A DNA stretch of 17,861 nt. Source: an uncultured Pseudomonas sp. GTDB lineage: Bacteria; Pseudomonadota; Gammaproteobacteria; Pseudomonadales; Pseudomonadaceae. Each line of letters opens with the position of its first letter. The stretch's first letter is position 1. The stretch lies in contig CAMPJN010000029.1 in the NCBI GenBank assembly GCA_946886875.1, forward strand, positions 1-17,861, in the 5' to 3' direction. The notes beneath the pieces were generated by a model. It was given only the letters and a program-made list of their open reading frames with translations. It did no database searches and had not been told where the DNA came from. A program made the position numbers and the translations under genes. Shown piece after piece: positions 1 through 7,242 of the stretch.

Positions 1-74
1 GGCTGAGTAGCAGAGTGGTTATGCACCGGATTGCAAATCCGTGAACGCCGGTTCGATTCCGACCTCAGCCTCCA
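1..74 (+). tRNA. tRNA-Cys (GCA)
   Basis: A complete cloverleaf begins at the first base. The acceptor stem GGCTGAG pairs with CTCAGCC, the anticodon loop reads TTGCAAA with anticodon GCA, the T-arm has GGTTCGATTCC, and CCA is encoded. It is probably co-transcribed with the tRNA-Leu further right or ended by the terminator just after it. Confidence 0.96.
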
Positions 75-80
75 ATTAGA

Positions 81-117
81 AAAGCCTCGTAGATCTATGA
101 TTTACGAGGCTTTTTTA
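81..117 (+). terminator. Intrinsic terminator after tRNA-Cys
   Basis: A perfect 11-bp inverted repeat (81-91 AAAGCCTCGTA with 103-113 TACGAGGCTTT) has an 11-base loop and runs straight into a T tract. This is a classic rho-independent terminator for the tRNA-Cys transcript. The A-rich left arm could also give weaker termination in the other direction. Confidence 0.85.
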
Positions 118-187
118 TTGAAAACTGGATGCCTTGCGAGACGCGCAAAGGCTGTATATAGTCCAGGCCTTGTTGAAAAGCTCTACC

Positions 188-274
188 GCCCGAATGGCGA
201 AATCGGTAGACGCAAGGGACTTAAAATCCCTCGGGGGTAACCCCGTGCCGGTTCGATTCCGGCTTCGGGCACCA
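188..274 (+). tRNA. tRNA-Leu (TAA)
   Basis: A class II tRNA with a long variable arm. The acceptor stem GCCCGAA (188-194) pairs with TTCGGGC (264-270). The anticodon loop CTTAAAA carries anticodon TAA, the variable arm is around TCGGGGGTAACCCCG, the T-arm is GGTTCGATTCC, and CCA is encoded at 272-274. Its 3' end is the likely attachment site used by the element whose integrase remnant lies just downstream and points back towards it. Confidence 0.96.
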
Positions 275-313
275 TTAAAATCAATGACTTATAGTTTCTC
301 GCCATCCTTGGCT

Positions 314-346
314 TTTCCGCAATTCTGAAAGTCGTTTCCGCAATTC
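314..346. repeat. 12-bp direct repeat pair next to integrase end
   Basis: The 12-mer TTTCCGCAATTC occurs at 314-325 and again at 335-346, a 21-base period. The pair lies between the tRNA-Leu 3' end and the stop codon of the integrase remnant. That is the position expected for integrase arm-type sites or attachment-region repeats, but the role is inferred only from position. Confidence 0.55.
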
Positions 347-348
347 CA

Positions 349-620
349 TTATTTCGTCGGCGTCACTTTGTCGCCGCGACGCTGCCTGGTGTAGTGCTAA
401 GTCAACGCCACAGTAGTTTGGCCAAGCTGCTTTTGCGCCGTGCGAATATCCCCGCTGGACTCCGCTTTATCCGTTCCCGCCTTGGCTCTCAGGTCTCGCA
501 TCTGGAACGCCGCCTTATCGACGCCGGCAGCTTGCCGGGCAGCGTCGAACCTCCGGCGCAGCATGTGATACGTCATTGGCTGCCCGCTCTCGACCACGAT
601 CAGTCGCGTCGGTCGCACCT
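349..620 (-). pseudogene. Tyrosine recombinase (phage-type integrase) C-terminal remnant
   Basis: Read on the minus strand, this stretch encodes the C-terminal part of a tyrosine recombinase of the type common next to Pseudomonas tRNAs. Visible pieces include TRLIVVESGQPMTYHMLRRR, FDAARQAAGV, the box II-like QMRDLRAKAGTDKAES, and QKQLGQTTVALT. The next codon is an in-frame TAG (complement of 397-399) where intact relatives, as I recall them, have Glu before HYxR. Reading through it gives HYTRQRRGDKVTPTK and a natural TAA at 349-351, so the catalytic Tyr would lie beyond the stop. The N-terminal catalytic Arg region and core-binding domain are absent. The frame stays open upstream to about 722, but I do not recognise that part as integrase. 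It is a decayed remnant of the element that probably brought in the neighbouring cluster. Confidence 0.8.
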
Positions 621-724
621 TGTAGCCCGCCTTGCGCCCGAGCGTTCCGCTTGCTGCGAGCCGTTGGGGGATAGCGAAGCCTGTTTTTACGAGGTGCGCA
701 TGCTGTTCAATAATGCGGTCTTGA

Positions 725-1780
725 TCAGTTGACTAAGCTGGTGACCCCAGCCCCAGCGACTTGCTCAGCAGACGGGAGGCGGTAGCTTTCCTTGCCCACG
801 TAGCGTTCTGTCTGCTCATCCCAAAGCCGTAGGCGCATCGCTTTCAAGCCCTCCCAGAAGGAGATCACCTGCGCGTCGGCGAAGATGGCGTTTTCCTTCC
901 AGCACTGCTCCAGGCGGTAGTTGGGTATGTGCGGTATGAGGTGGTGAACGTTGTGGATGCCGATGCCTGCGGAGAACCAGCGCAATACCGGTGGGAAGAG
1001 AAAGATCGATGAGCCGTGCAGGGCGCAGTCGATGAAGTTCCACTCGCCGGGTTGATACCAGCGCGACTGCTCGAAATGGTGGTTGATGTAGAACAGAAAC
1101 AGCATGACTGGAGTGCCGAGGGCGTAGCTCAGTAGCTGGATCAGGAACACCAGACCGAAGCCGCTGGCGAAAAGGGCCAGTGCGATCGACAGGATGGCGA
1201 GGTTGGTGAGATGCACGGAGAGGTGGACATAGCGCGGCCAGCGCTTGTCCGCGACCACGCGGGTGAAGATCAGCTGTTTGTAGAGCGCATGGAAGGTAAA
1301 GAGAAAAGCCGGATGGCGCAGTATCCGGTAGCAGAGGCGCCGCCTGGGGCTTAGTGCCTGGTATTCGCGGACGGTGAGAATGGGCATGTCGCCAACGCCG
1401 GTACGGGCGAGGTCGTTGGTGCTGCCGTGGTGGAAGTTGTGTTCGTATTGCCAGTGGTGCGCCGGCATGAAGAACAACAAGCCCATCAGCGAGCCAACCG
1501 CATCGCTCGCGCGTTTGGAGCGAAACGCAGACCCGTGCATGACGTCGTGGAACAGCACGAAGATTCGCGACAGGAACAGGCCGTTGAGCATCAGCAAGGC
1601 GAGGGTTATCCAGACCGGCCCGCTCCAGTTCTGATAGATCAGATAGTTCAAGGCGAAATGCGCGATCACCGTAGACGCAATCTGCCAGGTCGAGCGCATA
1701 TGGCTGGGCTGTGCATAGCGCTGCGCCAGCTCGATCAGCTGTGCCTTGAGGTGTTTTTCGTTCGGATTCTGTACGGACAT
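725..1780 (-). CDS. Membrane fatty acid desaturase (unit A, last gene)
   Basis: A 351-residue integral-membrane di-iron desaturase of the FA_desaturase superfamily. All three histidine boxes are visible: HDVMH (78-82), HNFHH (114-118) and HNVHH (276-280). Hydrophobic stretches lie around residues 34-73, 95-107, 157-168 and 190-232. Length and boxes match DesA/omega-6-type acyl-lipid or acyl-ACP desaturases and acetylenases; the exact bond position cannot be read from sequence. An AGGAGG lies 11 bases before the ATG. It is the third gene of a minus-strand operon, 56 bases after the DUF2156 gene. I infer that it puts a double or triple bond into the fatty chain of the cluster product. Its last codons meet the integrase remnant region, so the C-terminal tail may have been altered when the element decayed. 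Confidence 0.88.
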   Translation of the reverse strand: MSVQNPNEKHLKAQLIELAQRYAQPSHMRSTWQIASTVIAHFALNYLIYQNWSGPVWITLALLMLNGLFLSRIFVLFHDVMHGSAFRSKRASDAVGSLMGLLFFMPAHHWQYEHNFHHGSTNDLARTGVGDMPILTVREYQALSPRRRLCYRILRHPAFLFTFHALYKQLIFTRVVADKRWPRYVHLSVHLTNLAILSIALALFASGFGLVFLIQLLSYALGTPVMLFLFYINHHFEQSRWYQPGEWNFIDCALHGSSIFLFPPVLRWFSAGIGIHNVHHLIPHIPNYRLEQCWKENAIFADAQVISFWEGLKAMRLRLWDEQTERYVGKESYRLPSAEQVAGAGVTSLVN

Positions 1781-1836
1781 ATGGCGCCTTGCCTCCTGGG
1801 GTTAGGCCACTGCGGATAAAGCGGGGGCGATCTGGA

Positions 1837-2874
1837 TTACAACGTCCCCAGGGCTTTGAGGATGCCCAGCAAGTGATAGAGGTTGAGGGTCGGGGTACCG
1901 GCGATAAAGGAAGCTTGCGGCTGGCCGCAGTACTTTTCCTTGTGAAAGAAATTGCCCTGGCAAGGGTAGATGAACGAACACTTGCGATAGATGAAGCCGA
2001 AGGCCCAGGCAAGCGTCAAGCTGTGCCGATAGGGCTCGCCATTTTGCAGCGCCAACGGCGAGAGCCCCAGGGACAGAATTTCCTTACCCTCGGCTTTGAA
2101 CTGGCCTAGTGCCTGGAGCACGATGGCGTCATTGGTGCCGTTCGGTGCCTCTTTGATCGCCCGCGACGCGTTGTGCAGATAGCCGATGACTCGGCCGTCG
2201 CGGTACATGGGGTCGAAGACTGCAACGGCGAGCAGGCGGCCCTGTTGCAGCGCCCAGAAATACCTGACGTTTTCCTCGTCCTCGAATACCAGCGGCCGCA
2301 CCAGACCGGCGAGATCTTTGCCGCCTTTGCGCGAGAGCCATTCGCGGTTGAGCTCGCTTAACTCCTCGCTGCCCAGATCGCTGAGCCGGCCCTCGTGTAC
2401 CTCGACGCCCTCGTTGCGGGCTTTGTTGCGCCAGCGGCGCAGGTGGCTGTAGTGCTTGCCGCGCAGGTCGAAATCGAAGCCGGCAAGGTCGATCTGCCAA
2501 TTCACGCCGAACGCGTTCACCGGATAGCCGCGGGCGCTCAATACCTCCGCGAAGTCGCTGCCGATATCGAGAAACACGGTGACCGCCGCGTCGCTCTCGG
2601 CGGTGTAGGCCTCTAACAGCGCTGCGAAGTCAGCCTTCGCCGCGATGGGATCGCCGATCACGACGTTCATGCCCCGGGGCGCGAAGAGTGGGTGTCTGAC
2701 CGGGATATAGGCGAGGTAGCCCAGTTGCTCGTGAGTGAACTGGACGGCGCCTGGCTGCAGCGAGGAATAGGCCATGGCGCTGCTGCCGTGGCGCCGGAGA
2801 AACCGCCACAACAGCGAGTTGTGCGCCGCTGCGCCGGTGAAGTCGTCGAGCAGAGCGGAGGAGGTGGGCTGCAT
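1837..2874 (-). CDS. DUF2156 / LPG-synthase C-terminal-like aminoacyltransferase
   Basis: A 345-residue soluble protein matching the C-terminal domain of lysylphosphatidylglycerol synthases (MprF, DUF2156), built from two GNAT-like folds. Family-like features are YSHLRRWRNKARNEG (142-156), the NREWLSRKG segment (176-184), an APNGTND motif (243-249), and LSLGLSPL (267-274). The membrane flippase half of MprF is absent. Known members move an amino acid from aminoacyl-tRNA to a lipid or amine, and VlmA of valanimycin biosynthesis, which transfers serine from seryl-tRNA to a hydroxylamine, is as I recall of this type. I infer a role in attaching an amino acid to the fatty amine made by the cluster. 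I chose the ATG at 2874 because it follows the upstream gene's stop by 4 bases and has a GGGGG ribosome-site-like run; the frame is open further upstream only inside the preceding gene. Substrate and tRNA are unknown. Confidence 0.8.
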   Translation of the reverse strand: MQPTSSALLDDFTGAAAHNSLLWRFLRRHGSSAMAYSSLQPGAVQFTHEQLGYLAYIPVRHPLFAPRGMNVVIGDPIAAKADFAALLEAYTAESDAAVTVFLDIGSDFAEVLSARGYPVNAFGVNWQIDLAGFDFDLRGKHYSHLRRWRNKARNEGVEVHEGRLSDLGSEELSELNREWLSRKGGKDLAGLVRPLVFEDEENVRYFWALQQGRLLAVAVFDPMYRDGRVIGYLHNASRAIKEAPNGTNDAIVLQALGQFKAEGKEILSLGLSPLALQNGEPYRHSLTLAWAFGFIYRKCSFIYPCQGNFFHKEKYCGQPQASFIAGTPTLNLYHLLGILKALGTL

Positions 2875-2878
2875 TGCA

Positions 2879-3739
2879 TCAACCCCCGGATGCTTGGGTT
2901 TCGCTGACATCCACGCGGATGATCTGCTTGCTGAGTACGTGTTCGGCCAGCGCGTAGTTATCGCTGTGAGCGGGATGGAAGCCGCGCTTGAGAACCTGCA
3001 GGCAACCACGCGTCATCCGTGGCAGAAAGCGCTCGTCGCGGAAGAAGTAACGGTAAGCGCGGCGCCAGGTGTTTAGGCGGAAAAGCTGCCCGTCCTGGCG
3101 CAGAAAGGTGGCGCAGGCCAGGGCCAGATAACTCATGTTGACCAGGTAGGCCAGGACGACCCCATAGCCAAGCCAGAAACGGTTGCCCTCAACGGCCCGA
3201 TAGACGTCGAACGCTACCGTCTTGTGCTCGATTTCCTCGGCGAAATGCCACTCATACAATGCCCGGGCCCGCGCTTCGCAACCACGCAGTTTGCCGCTGC
3301 CGAGGGTGATCTCGGCGAACAGCTCGTTGATCCGTTCTATGCCAACCACGAAGGCGAGCTGTTGTCGCAGCGTCGAGGCCGGGGTGAGGATCTTGAACGA
3401 GAGGAAACCGGTGAAACGGCGGAAGGTGCCAAGCTTGAAACCCTGACGCTGCAACTCTTCGAGGAACTGCTCATGGCCGCGCGAGTGGGAGAGTTCCTGG
3501 CCGATAAGGCCCCGGGCTTGCTGCAGCAGCACAGGGTCTTCGATCTTGTCGAGGTGCTTCTTGATCGTCTGGACGATGAAGGCTTCACCGTCGGGAATGG
3601 TCATCGAGTAGGCGTTGAGCCAATGGGTTAGAAAGACATCATCCTCGACCCAGATCCGCGGCGTTTGATGTTCGTCGTAGCGAACGTCGAAGCGCCGCGC
3701 GGAGAGGGTTTGTCGTGTGTCGGTGGCGTTATCGCTCAT
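2879..3739 (-). CDS. PF10118-type predicted metal-dependent hydrolase, possible di-iron enzyme
   Basis: A 286-residue protein of the COG3687/PF10118 'predicted metal-dependent hydrolase' family. It is alpha-helical with metal-ligand-like patterns: GEAF (51-54), QELSHSRGHE (81-90, an ExxH with further His), IERINELFAE (134-143) and EWHFAEEIEH (163-172). The spacing of Glu and ExxH motifs resembles ferritin-like di-iron oxygenases, so it may oxygenate rather than hydrolyse; that is inference. A hydrophobic segment lies at about 189-212. The start at 3739 is preceded by AAGGAAGG; the frame runs further upstream into poor coding sequence. It is the first gene of unit A, divergent from the FAAL gene across a 494-base gap. 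In this setting it could oxidise the nitrogen or the acyl chain. My memory that azoxy pathways contain related proteins is unverified. Confidence 0.78.
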   Translation of the reverse strand: MSDNATDTRQTLSARRFDVRYDEHQTPRIWVEDDVFLTHWLNAYSMTIPDGEAFIVQTIKKHLDKIEDPVLLQQARGLIGQELSHSRGHEQFLEELQRQGFKLGTFRRFTGFLSFKILTPASTLRQQLAFVVGIERINELFAEITLGSGKLRGCEARARALYEWHFAEEIEHKTVAFDVYRAVEGNRFWLGYGVVLAYLVNMSYLALACATFLRQDGQLFRLNTWRRAYRYFFRDERFLPRMTRGCLQVLKRGFHPAHSDNYALAEHVLSKQIIRVDVSETQASGG

Positions 3740-4005
3740 CGAGCCCTTCCTTCTTGCAATTTTGTTTTGCCGGGGGCGGCACAGCCAACCTGTCCCGTGC
3801 GCGACAGATGAACAAACCTTAAGGCACAACCTGCTCAGCGAAACATCGGCCGAACGGCGTATTGCCGCGGGTGCGGTCCGGCGGCGCGGGGCTACTCGTG
3901 CGTCGGTAATCAGAAGCAAACGCCACCCGCCGCGCCTTATTTCGTCAAAAGTGCCCACCCCCGGTGTAACCAAGCGCCATTCCCCACCGTATCTATCAAA
4001 GTCGT

Positions 4006-4021
4006 TACTCGAACCCGACTA
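4006..4021. promoter_or_regulatory. Candidate LuxR-type operator dyad 1
   Basis: TACTCG-AACC-CGACTA is an imperfect dyad with a 4-base spacer. It matches the perfect dyad at 7211-7226 in 5 of 6 left-half and 4 of 6 right-half positions, with the same 16-bp length. It lies 267 bases before the start of unit A. Function as a binding site is inference. Confidence 0.3.
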
Positions 4022-4108
4022 AGGCACGTATCCATGTACTGCCGTCTCCAGCCGCTCAAACGCCTGGGTTGTGGCTTGGGTCTGCGTCAAAGGAGGGGTT
4101 CGCGGGTA

Positions 4109-4124
4109 TACGCTGTTTGGAGTA
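4109..4124. promoter_or_regulatory. Candidate LuxR-type operator dyad 2
   Basis: TACGCT-GTTT-GGAGTA, 109 bases before the FAAL start codon. The right half and the next two bases (GGAGTATT) are identical to the site at 7221-7228, and the left half matches it in 4 of 6 positions at the same spacing. It sits inside a larger CTGTTT...AAACAG inverted repeat. It is a candidate site for the cluster's own LuxR-type regulator. Confidence 0.38.
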
Positions 4125-4233
4125 TTCACTTCGAAACAGTGCTCCCGGACGATGAATCGCGGGACGCGGCATAGACGAGGTCGCTTCGTCCCCAGAAGGT
4201 CCCGAAGTTTGGCTATCTTGGACGATAAGAAAA

Positions 4234-6087
4234 ATGACAATTACGAGAGAGCATCATCACGAAGTTCCATACACAAACTTTTCGGAAGCTTTGCAACGGC
4301 ATGCACTGGCTATACCCGATCAGCTCGCCTACCGCTTTCTCCTGGATGGACGCGATAGCGAAATATTGATCACCTTCGCCGAGCTCGACAGGTCCGCGCG
4401 CGCGGCGGCCGTCACTCTGCAGCGTCACTGTTCGCCTGGAGACCGAGTGCTGATCCTGCTGAAACCGGGGTTGGACTATATAGTCGGTTTTCTCGGCTGC
4501 CTGTACGCAGGTCTTATCGCAGTGCCCGCATACCCGCCGGGGGCGAGCAAAACCCTGGACCGGCTCGATGGCATTCTCGGCGACTGCCAACCAGCTGCCG
4601 CCCTGACCAGTGCCGAGGATGTGGCGGCCATCCGCGAGCGGCTGGCGGACGTCTCGTCGCGCGCGCAGGTGCTCGACATCTCGGCGCTCGATCTCGCCCT
4701 GGCCGCTGATTGGCAAGCGTTCAAGGGCGCCCGTTCCGATGCCGCGTTTTTGCAGTACACCTCAGGCTCCACGGGTCAACCGAAAGGGGTGGTGGTCACT
4801 CACGGCAACCTTATCCATAACTCGCAAAGCATTCATGAGAACTTCGCCACCCATAAGGACAGCCACATCGTCAGCTGGCTTCCGCCTTACCACGATATGG
4901 GGCTGATTGGCGGCATCCTGCAGTCGGTCTTCGTTGGCTTTCCGGCTACCTTGCTTGCGCCTATGCATTTCCTGCAGCGACCGCTGCGCTGGTTGCAGGC
5001 CATCAGCAAATACCGCGGTACCGTCAGCGGTGGGCCCAACTTCGCTTATGAATTGTGCGTGCGCAAAGTCAAGGATGAAGAGCTGGCAGGGCTCGACCTC
5101 AGCAGTTGGCAAGTGGCGTTCAACGGTGCGGAGCACGTCCGCGCGCAGACCATCGAAGCCTTCTACGACAAATTCTCCAGCTGCGGGCTCAAAGCCAGCG
5201 CGGCCTTTCCTTGCTATGGCTTGGCCGAGGGAACCTTGCTGGTCACCTGCGACAGGGTGTTTCGTGAGCCGGTGATCGAGCATTTCCACGCCACGCTGTT
5301 GGAAGACAATCGCGCCGTGCTGCTGCCACGTAAAGGCGCCGCCGACGCCGAAGCAATGCGTGGGCGCTTGCTGGTCAGTAGCGGTCGCGGCATCGCCGGA
5401 CAGGAACCGTTTATCTGCGATCCGCATACGCAAGAACGCTTGCACGATGGGCAGGTCGGAGAGATATGCATCGTCGGCGACAGCGTCGCCAACGGCTATT
5501 GGCAACTGCCACAAAGCACCGAAGCCGCGTTTTGCCGGGCACGCCCGGAACAGACCAGCTGGCCCAGCTTCTTTCGCACCGGTGACCTCGGGTTTCTGCT
5601 CGACGGCGAGCTTTACGTCACCGGCAGACTGAAGGATCTGATCATCATGAATGGTGTCAATCATCATCCCGGCGACATCGAAAATACGGTGCTGCGCGCC
5701 GATGAAAGCTTCCGTCCAGACGGCTCGGCCGCGTTCAGTATCGAACTCGACGATAGCGAGCAACTGGTGCTCATGCAGGAGGTCGAGCGCCGCGCCTTGC
5801 GAAGCCTCGATGTGGCGCGCGCGCTGGCCGAGATCAAAGCTTCGCTGTGGCAGCAGCACAGGCTGGCGCAACCGATCATTCTCCTGGTGTTCGGCGGTAC
5901 TTTGCCGCGAACCTCCAGCGGCAAGGTCAAGCGCCAGGAGTGCAGGCGTGTGTACGGGCATTACCTGCGCAACCTGCAAGAGCAACTGCAGGCGCAGGAT
6001 TCGCCGATAGGTAAGAGGGTCGTGGTACTCGAGATCCAGGGGCGGACGCTGCTGGACAGCACCAGCAACTCGGTCGTCGACGCATGA
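4234..6087 (+). CDS. Fatty acyl-AMP ligase (FAAL)
   Basis: A 617-residue ANL-superfamily adenylating enzyme. It should activate a free fatty acid with ATP to acyl-AMP and pass it to the ACP encoded downstream. Motifs seen: the phosphate-binding YTSGSTGQPKGV (175-186), the FAAL-typical WLPPYHDMGLIGG (215-227), FNGAE (296-300), YGLAEG (328-333), the hinge-side RTGDLGF (448-454), GRLKDLIIMNG (464-474), and PRTSSGKVKR (558-567) with the expected C-terminal catalytic Lys at 564. The HDMGLIGG and RTGDLGF forms favour a FAAL over a CoA ligase. No carrier domain is fused, consistent with the separate ACP gene. The ribosome site is weak (GGA, then AAGA before the ATG). Its stop overlaps the start of the LuxR-type gene (ATGA), implying translational coupling. 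It is the entry enzyme of the pathway and fixes the chain length. Confidence 0.93.
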   Translation: MTITREHHHEVPYTNFSEALQRHALAIPDQLAYRFLLDGRDSEILITFAELDRSARAAAVTLQRHCSPGDRVLILLKPGLDYIVGFLGCLYAGLIAVPAYPPGASKTLDRLDGILGDCQPAAALTSAEDVAAIRERLADVSSRAQVLDISALDLALAADWQAFKGARSDAAFLQYTSGSTGQPKGVVVTHGNLIHNSQSIHENFATHKDSHIVSWLPPYHDMGLIGGILQSVFVGFPATLLAPMHFLQRPLRWLQAISKYRGTVSGGPNFAYELCVRKVKDEELAGLDLSSWQVAFNGAEHVRAQTIEAFYDKFSSCGLKASAAFPCYGLAEGTLLVTCDRVFREPVIEHFHATLLEDNRAVLLPRKGAADAEAMRGRLLVSSGRGIAGQEPFICDPHTQERLHDGQVGEICIVGDSVANGYWQLPQSTEAAFCRARPEQTSWPSFFRTGDLGFLLDGELYVTGRLKDLIIMNGVNHHPGDIENTVLRADESFRPDGSAAFSIELDDSEQLVLMQEVERRALRSLDVARALAEIKASLWQQHRLAQPIILLVFGGTLPRTSSGKVKRQECRRVYGHYLRNLQEQLQAQDSPIGKRVVVLEIQGRTLLDSTSNSVVDA

Positions 6088-6962
6088 GGGGTGGATCGAA
6101 TGGCGCTATCTATAGCTATAGCGACCAGATACCCACGTTGCTGTTCTCGCAGCCGCCCATGCCGGTGCGGCGCATCATCGATGCCGACGAATTCGCTGTG
6201 CTACCTCTATTGCCAGTGGACAGCCAGGACAGGTTACTGCTGACCCGGGCGCTCAATTCGATAACTTCTGCGAAGACCATCAGCGAGCTGAAGGAGCAGA
6301 CGCAGCGGGTGCTACCGTTGCTGCTGCCCTGCGAGAATTTCGTTTTCGCCAGTGGCAGGAGCAAGGCGCACCGGGTATTCATTTCGCACCTGGTCTATGC
6401 CGACAGCGTGTCTGACGACTGCCTGCATGATGTCATCGATAGCGACGGCATGGTTCCCCCGGTCAGCATCGATCTGATGGAGCACTGCGGGCGACCTAAG
6501 CTGACCTTGCCCCACCGCTTGGAGGGCTCGGTCGATCGTGTCTGGGCCGATATATTCACCCGCCACCAGATCGATAACGTTGCCTGGATCGTGCTTCCCG
6601 GCCTCCATCGCAATACCTTCACCACCTATTTCTTTATCAACACGCCGCTGGCCATCGCCCATGAGTGCAAGCTCAGGATGACCTTGCTGGCGCCTTATCT
6701 GCATATCGCCCTGAATCGGGTGCTGGGGGCAAAGCGCTTGCGCCGGCACGAAGAGGTCAACCCCGGTACGCGGTTCATTTCCATTCTGTCGAGCCGGGAA
6801 GCGGAAATCGCCCACTGGGTCGCACGGGGCAAAACCAATTGGGAGATCGGTCAGATCCTGGGCATAAGCGACAAAACCGTAAAAACTCATATGCAGAACA
6901 TCTTCTCCAAATTGAAGGCTTCGAGTCGGGCGCAGATCGCCGCCCTGTTCTCGAAGGAATGA
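6084..6962 (+). CDS. LuxR-family transcriptional regulator
   Basis: A 292-residue protein with a C-terminal GerE/LuxR helix-turn-helix (about 235-289): LSSREAEIAHWVARGKTNWE, then IGQILGISDKTVKTHMQNIF. The N-terminal 230 residues are not a receiver domain and I do not see a convincing acyl-homoserine-lactone-binding pattern; overall they resemble EpsA-type regulators, but that is a weak impression. The ATG overlaps the FAAL stop by 4 bases and has no good ribosome site of its own, so translation is probably coupled to the FAAL. An alternative ATG at 6159 also lacks a ribosome site. It is followed by a GC hairpin. Position inside the cluster suggests a pathway-specific regulator that may also control its own unit through the dyads at 4006, 4109 and 7211. 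Confidence 0.87.
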   Translation: MRGGSNGAIYSYSDQIPTLLFSQPPMPVRRIIDADEFAVLPLLPVDSQDRLLLTRALNSITSAKTISELKEQTQRVLPLLLPCENFVFASGRSKAHRVFISHLVYADSVSDDCLHDVIDSDGMVPPVSIDLMEHCGRPKLTLPHRLEGSVDRVWADIFTRHQIDNVAWIVLPGLHRNTFTTYFFINTPLAIAHECKLRMTLLAPYLHIALNRVLGAKRLRRHEEVNPGTRFISILSSREAEIAHWVARGKTNWEIGQILGISDKTVKTHMQNIFSKLKASSRAQIAALFSKE

Positions 6963-6969
6963 TCCCATC

Positions 6970-6996
6970 GGCCCCGCAACCTACTGCGGGGCCATT
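6970..6996 (+). terminator. Terminator hairpin after the LuxR-type gene
   Basis: A perfect 9-bp stem GGCCCCGCA (6970-6978) / TGCGGGGCC (6985-6993) with a 6-base loop begins 7 bases after the stop codon and is followed by ATTCCTT. The stem is strong but the T tract is poor, so termination may be partial. Confidence 0.65.
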
Positions 6997-7210
6997 CCTT
7001 GTGCCGGGCATTGCACCCGCGCACGGCTGTTCCGCTCTTTCTCTCGAACCGCGGCAGTAGGGCGGGGCAGGCACTCGTTCGTCGATCCCGGCGGGCGGGT
7101 GGCGGTTGCGTTTGCCCCGACTATTGGCGTGCCGTTTTGGCATTCACGAAACCTTTGGCGCGCCCGTTTCACCGCGCCGCTGCACTACCGGCGGGTCGCC
7201 GCGGAGCCGT

Positions 7211-7226
7211 TACTCCTTACGGAGTA
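7211..7226. promoter_or_regulatory. Candidate LuxR-type operator dyad 3 (perfect)
   Basis: TACTCC-TTAC-GGAGTA is a perfect 6+4+6 inverted repeat 187 bases before the ACP start. It shares GGAGTATT with the dyad upstream of the FAAL. The loop is short, so a hairpin in RNA is also possible, but the recurrence at equal spacing in the other regulatory gap favours a protein-binding site. Confidence 0.42.
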
Positions 7227-7242
7227 TTGTGAGGAAAAGCCC

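Larger units (their letters stand above)
3740..4233. other. Divergent regulatory region between units A and B
   Basis: This 494-base gap separates two divergent transcription units and holds no convincing gene. The short open frames across it have no ribosome sites or recognisable products. It contains two 16-bp dyads (4006-4021 and 4109-4124) related to one at 7211-7226, and a CTGTTT/AAACAG inverted repeat (4113-4118 with 4134-4139) around the second. Promoters for both directions must lie here, but I could not pick -10/-35 boxes with confidence. Confidence 0.6.

Noticed and set aside
816..2012. 398-codon minus-strand frame overlapping the first desaturase
   Set aside because: It is an alternate frame of the desaturase gene; Arg/Pro-rich with no motifs, while the desaturase frame holds all three His boxes.
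4019..4240. 73-codon minus-strand frame in the divergent gap
   Set aside because: No ribosome site and no motif; it overlaps the FAAL start and the candidate operator.
6084..6962. Classical quorum-sensing LuxR/LuxI pair
   Set aside because: No LuxI-type synthase is present and the N-terminal domain does not show a clear autoinducer-binding pattern.
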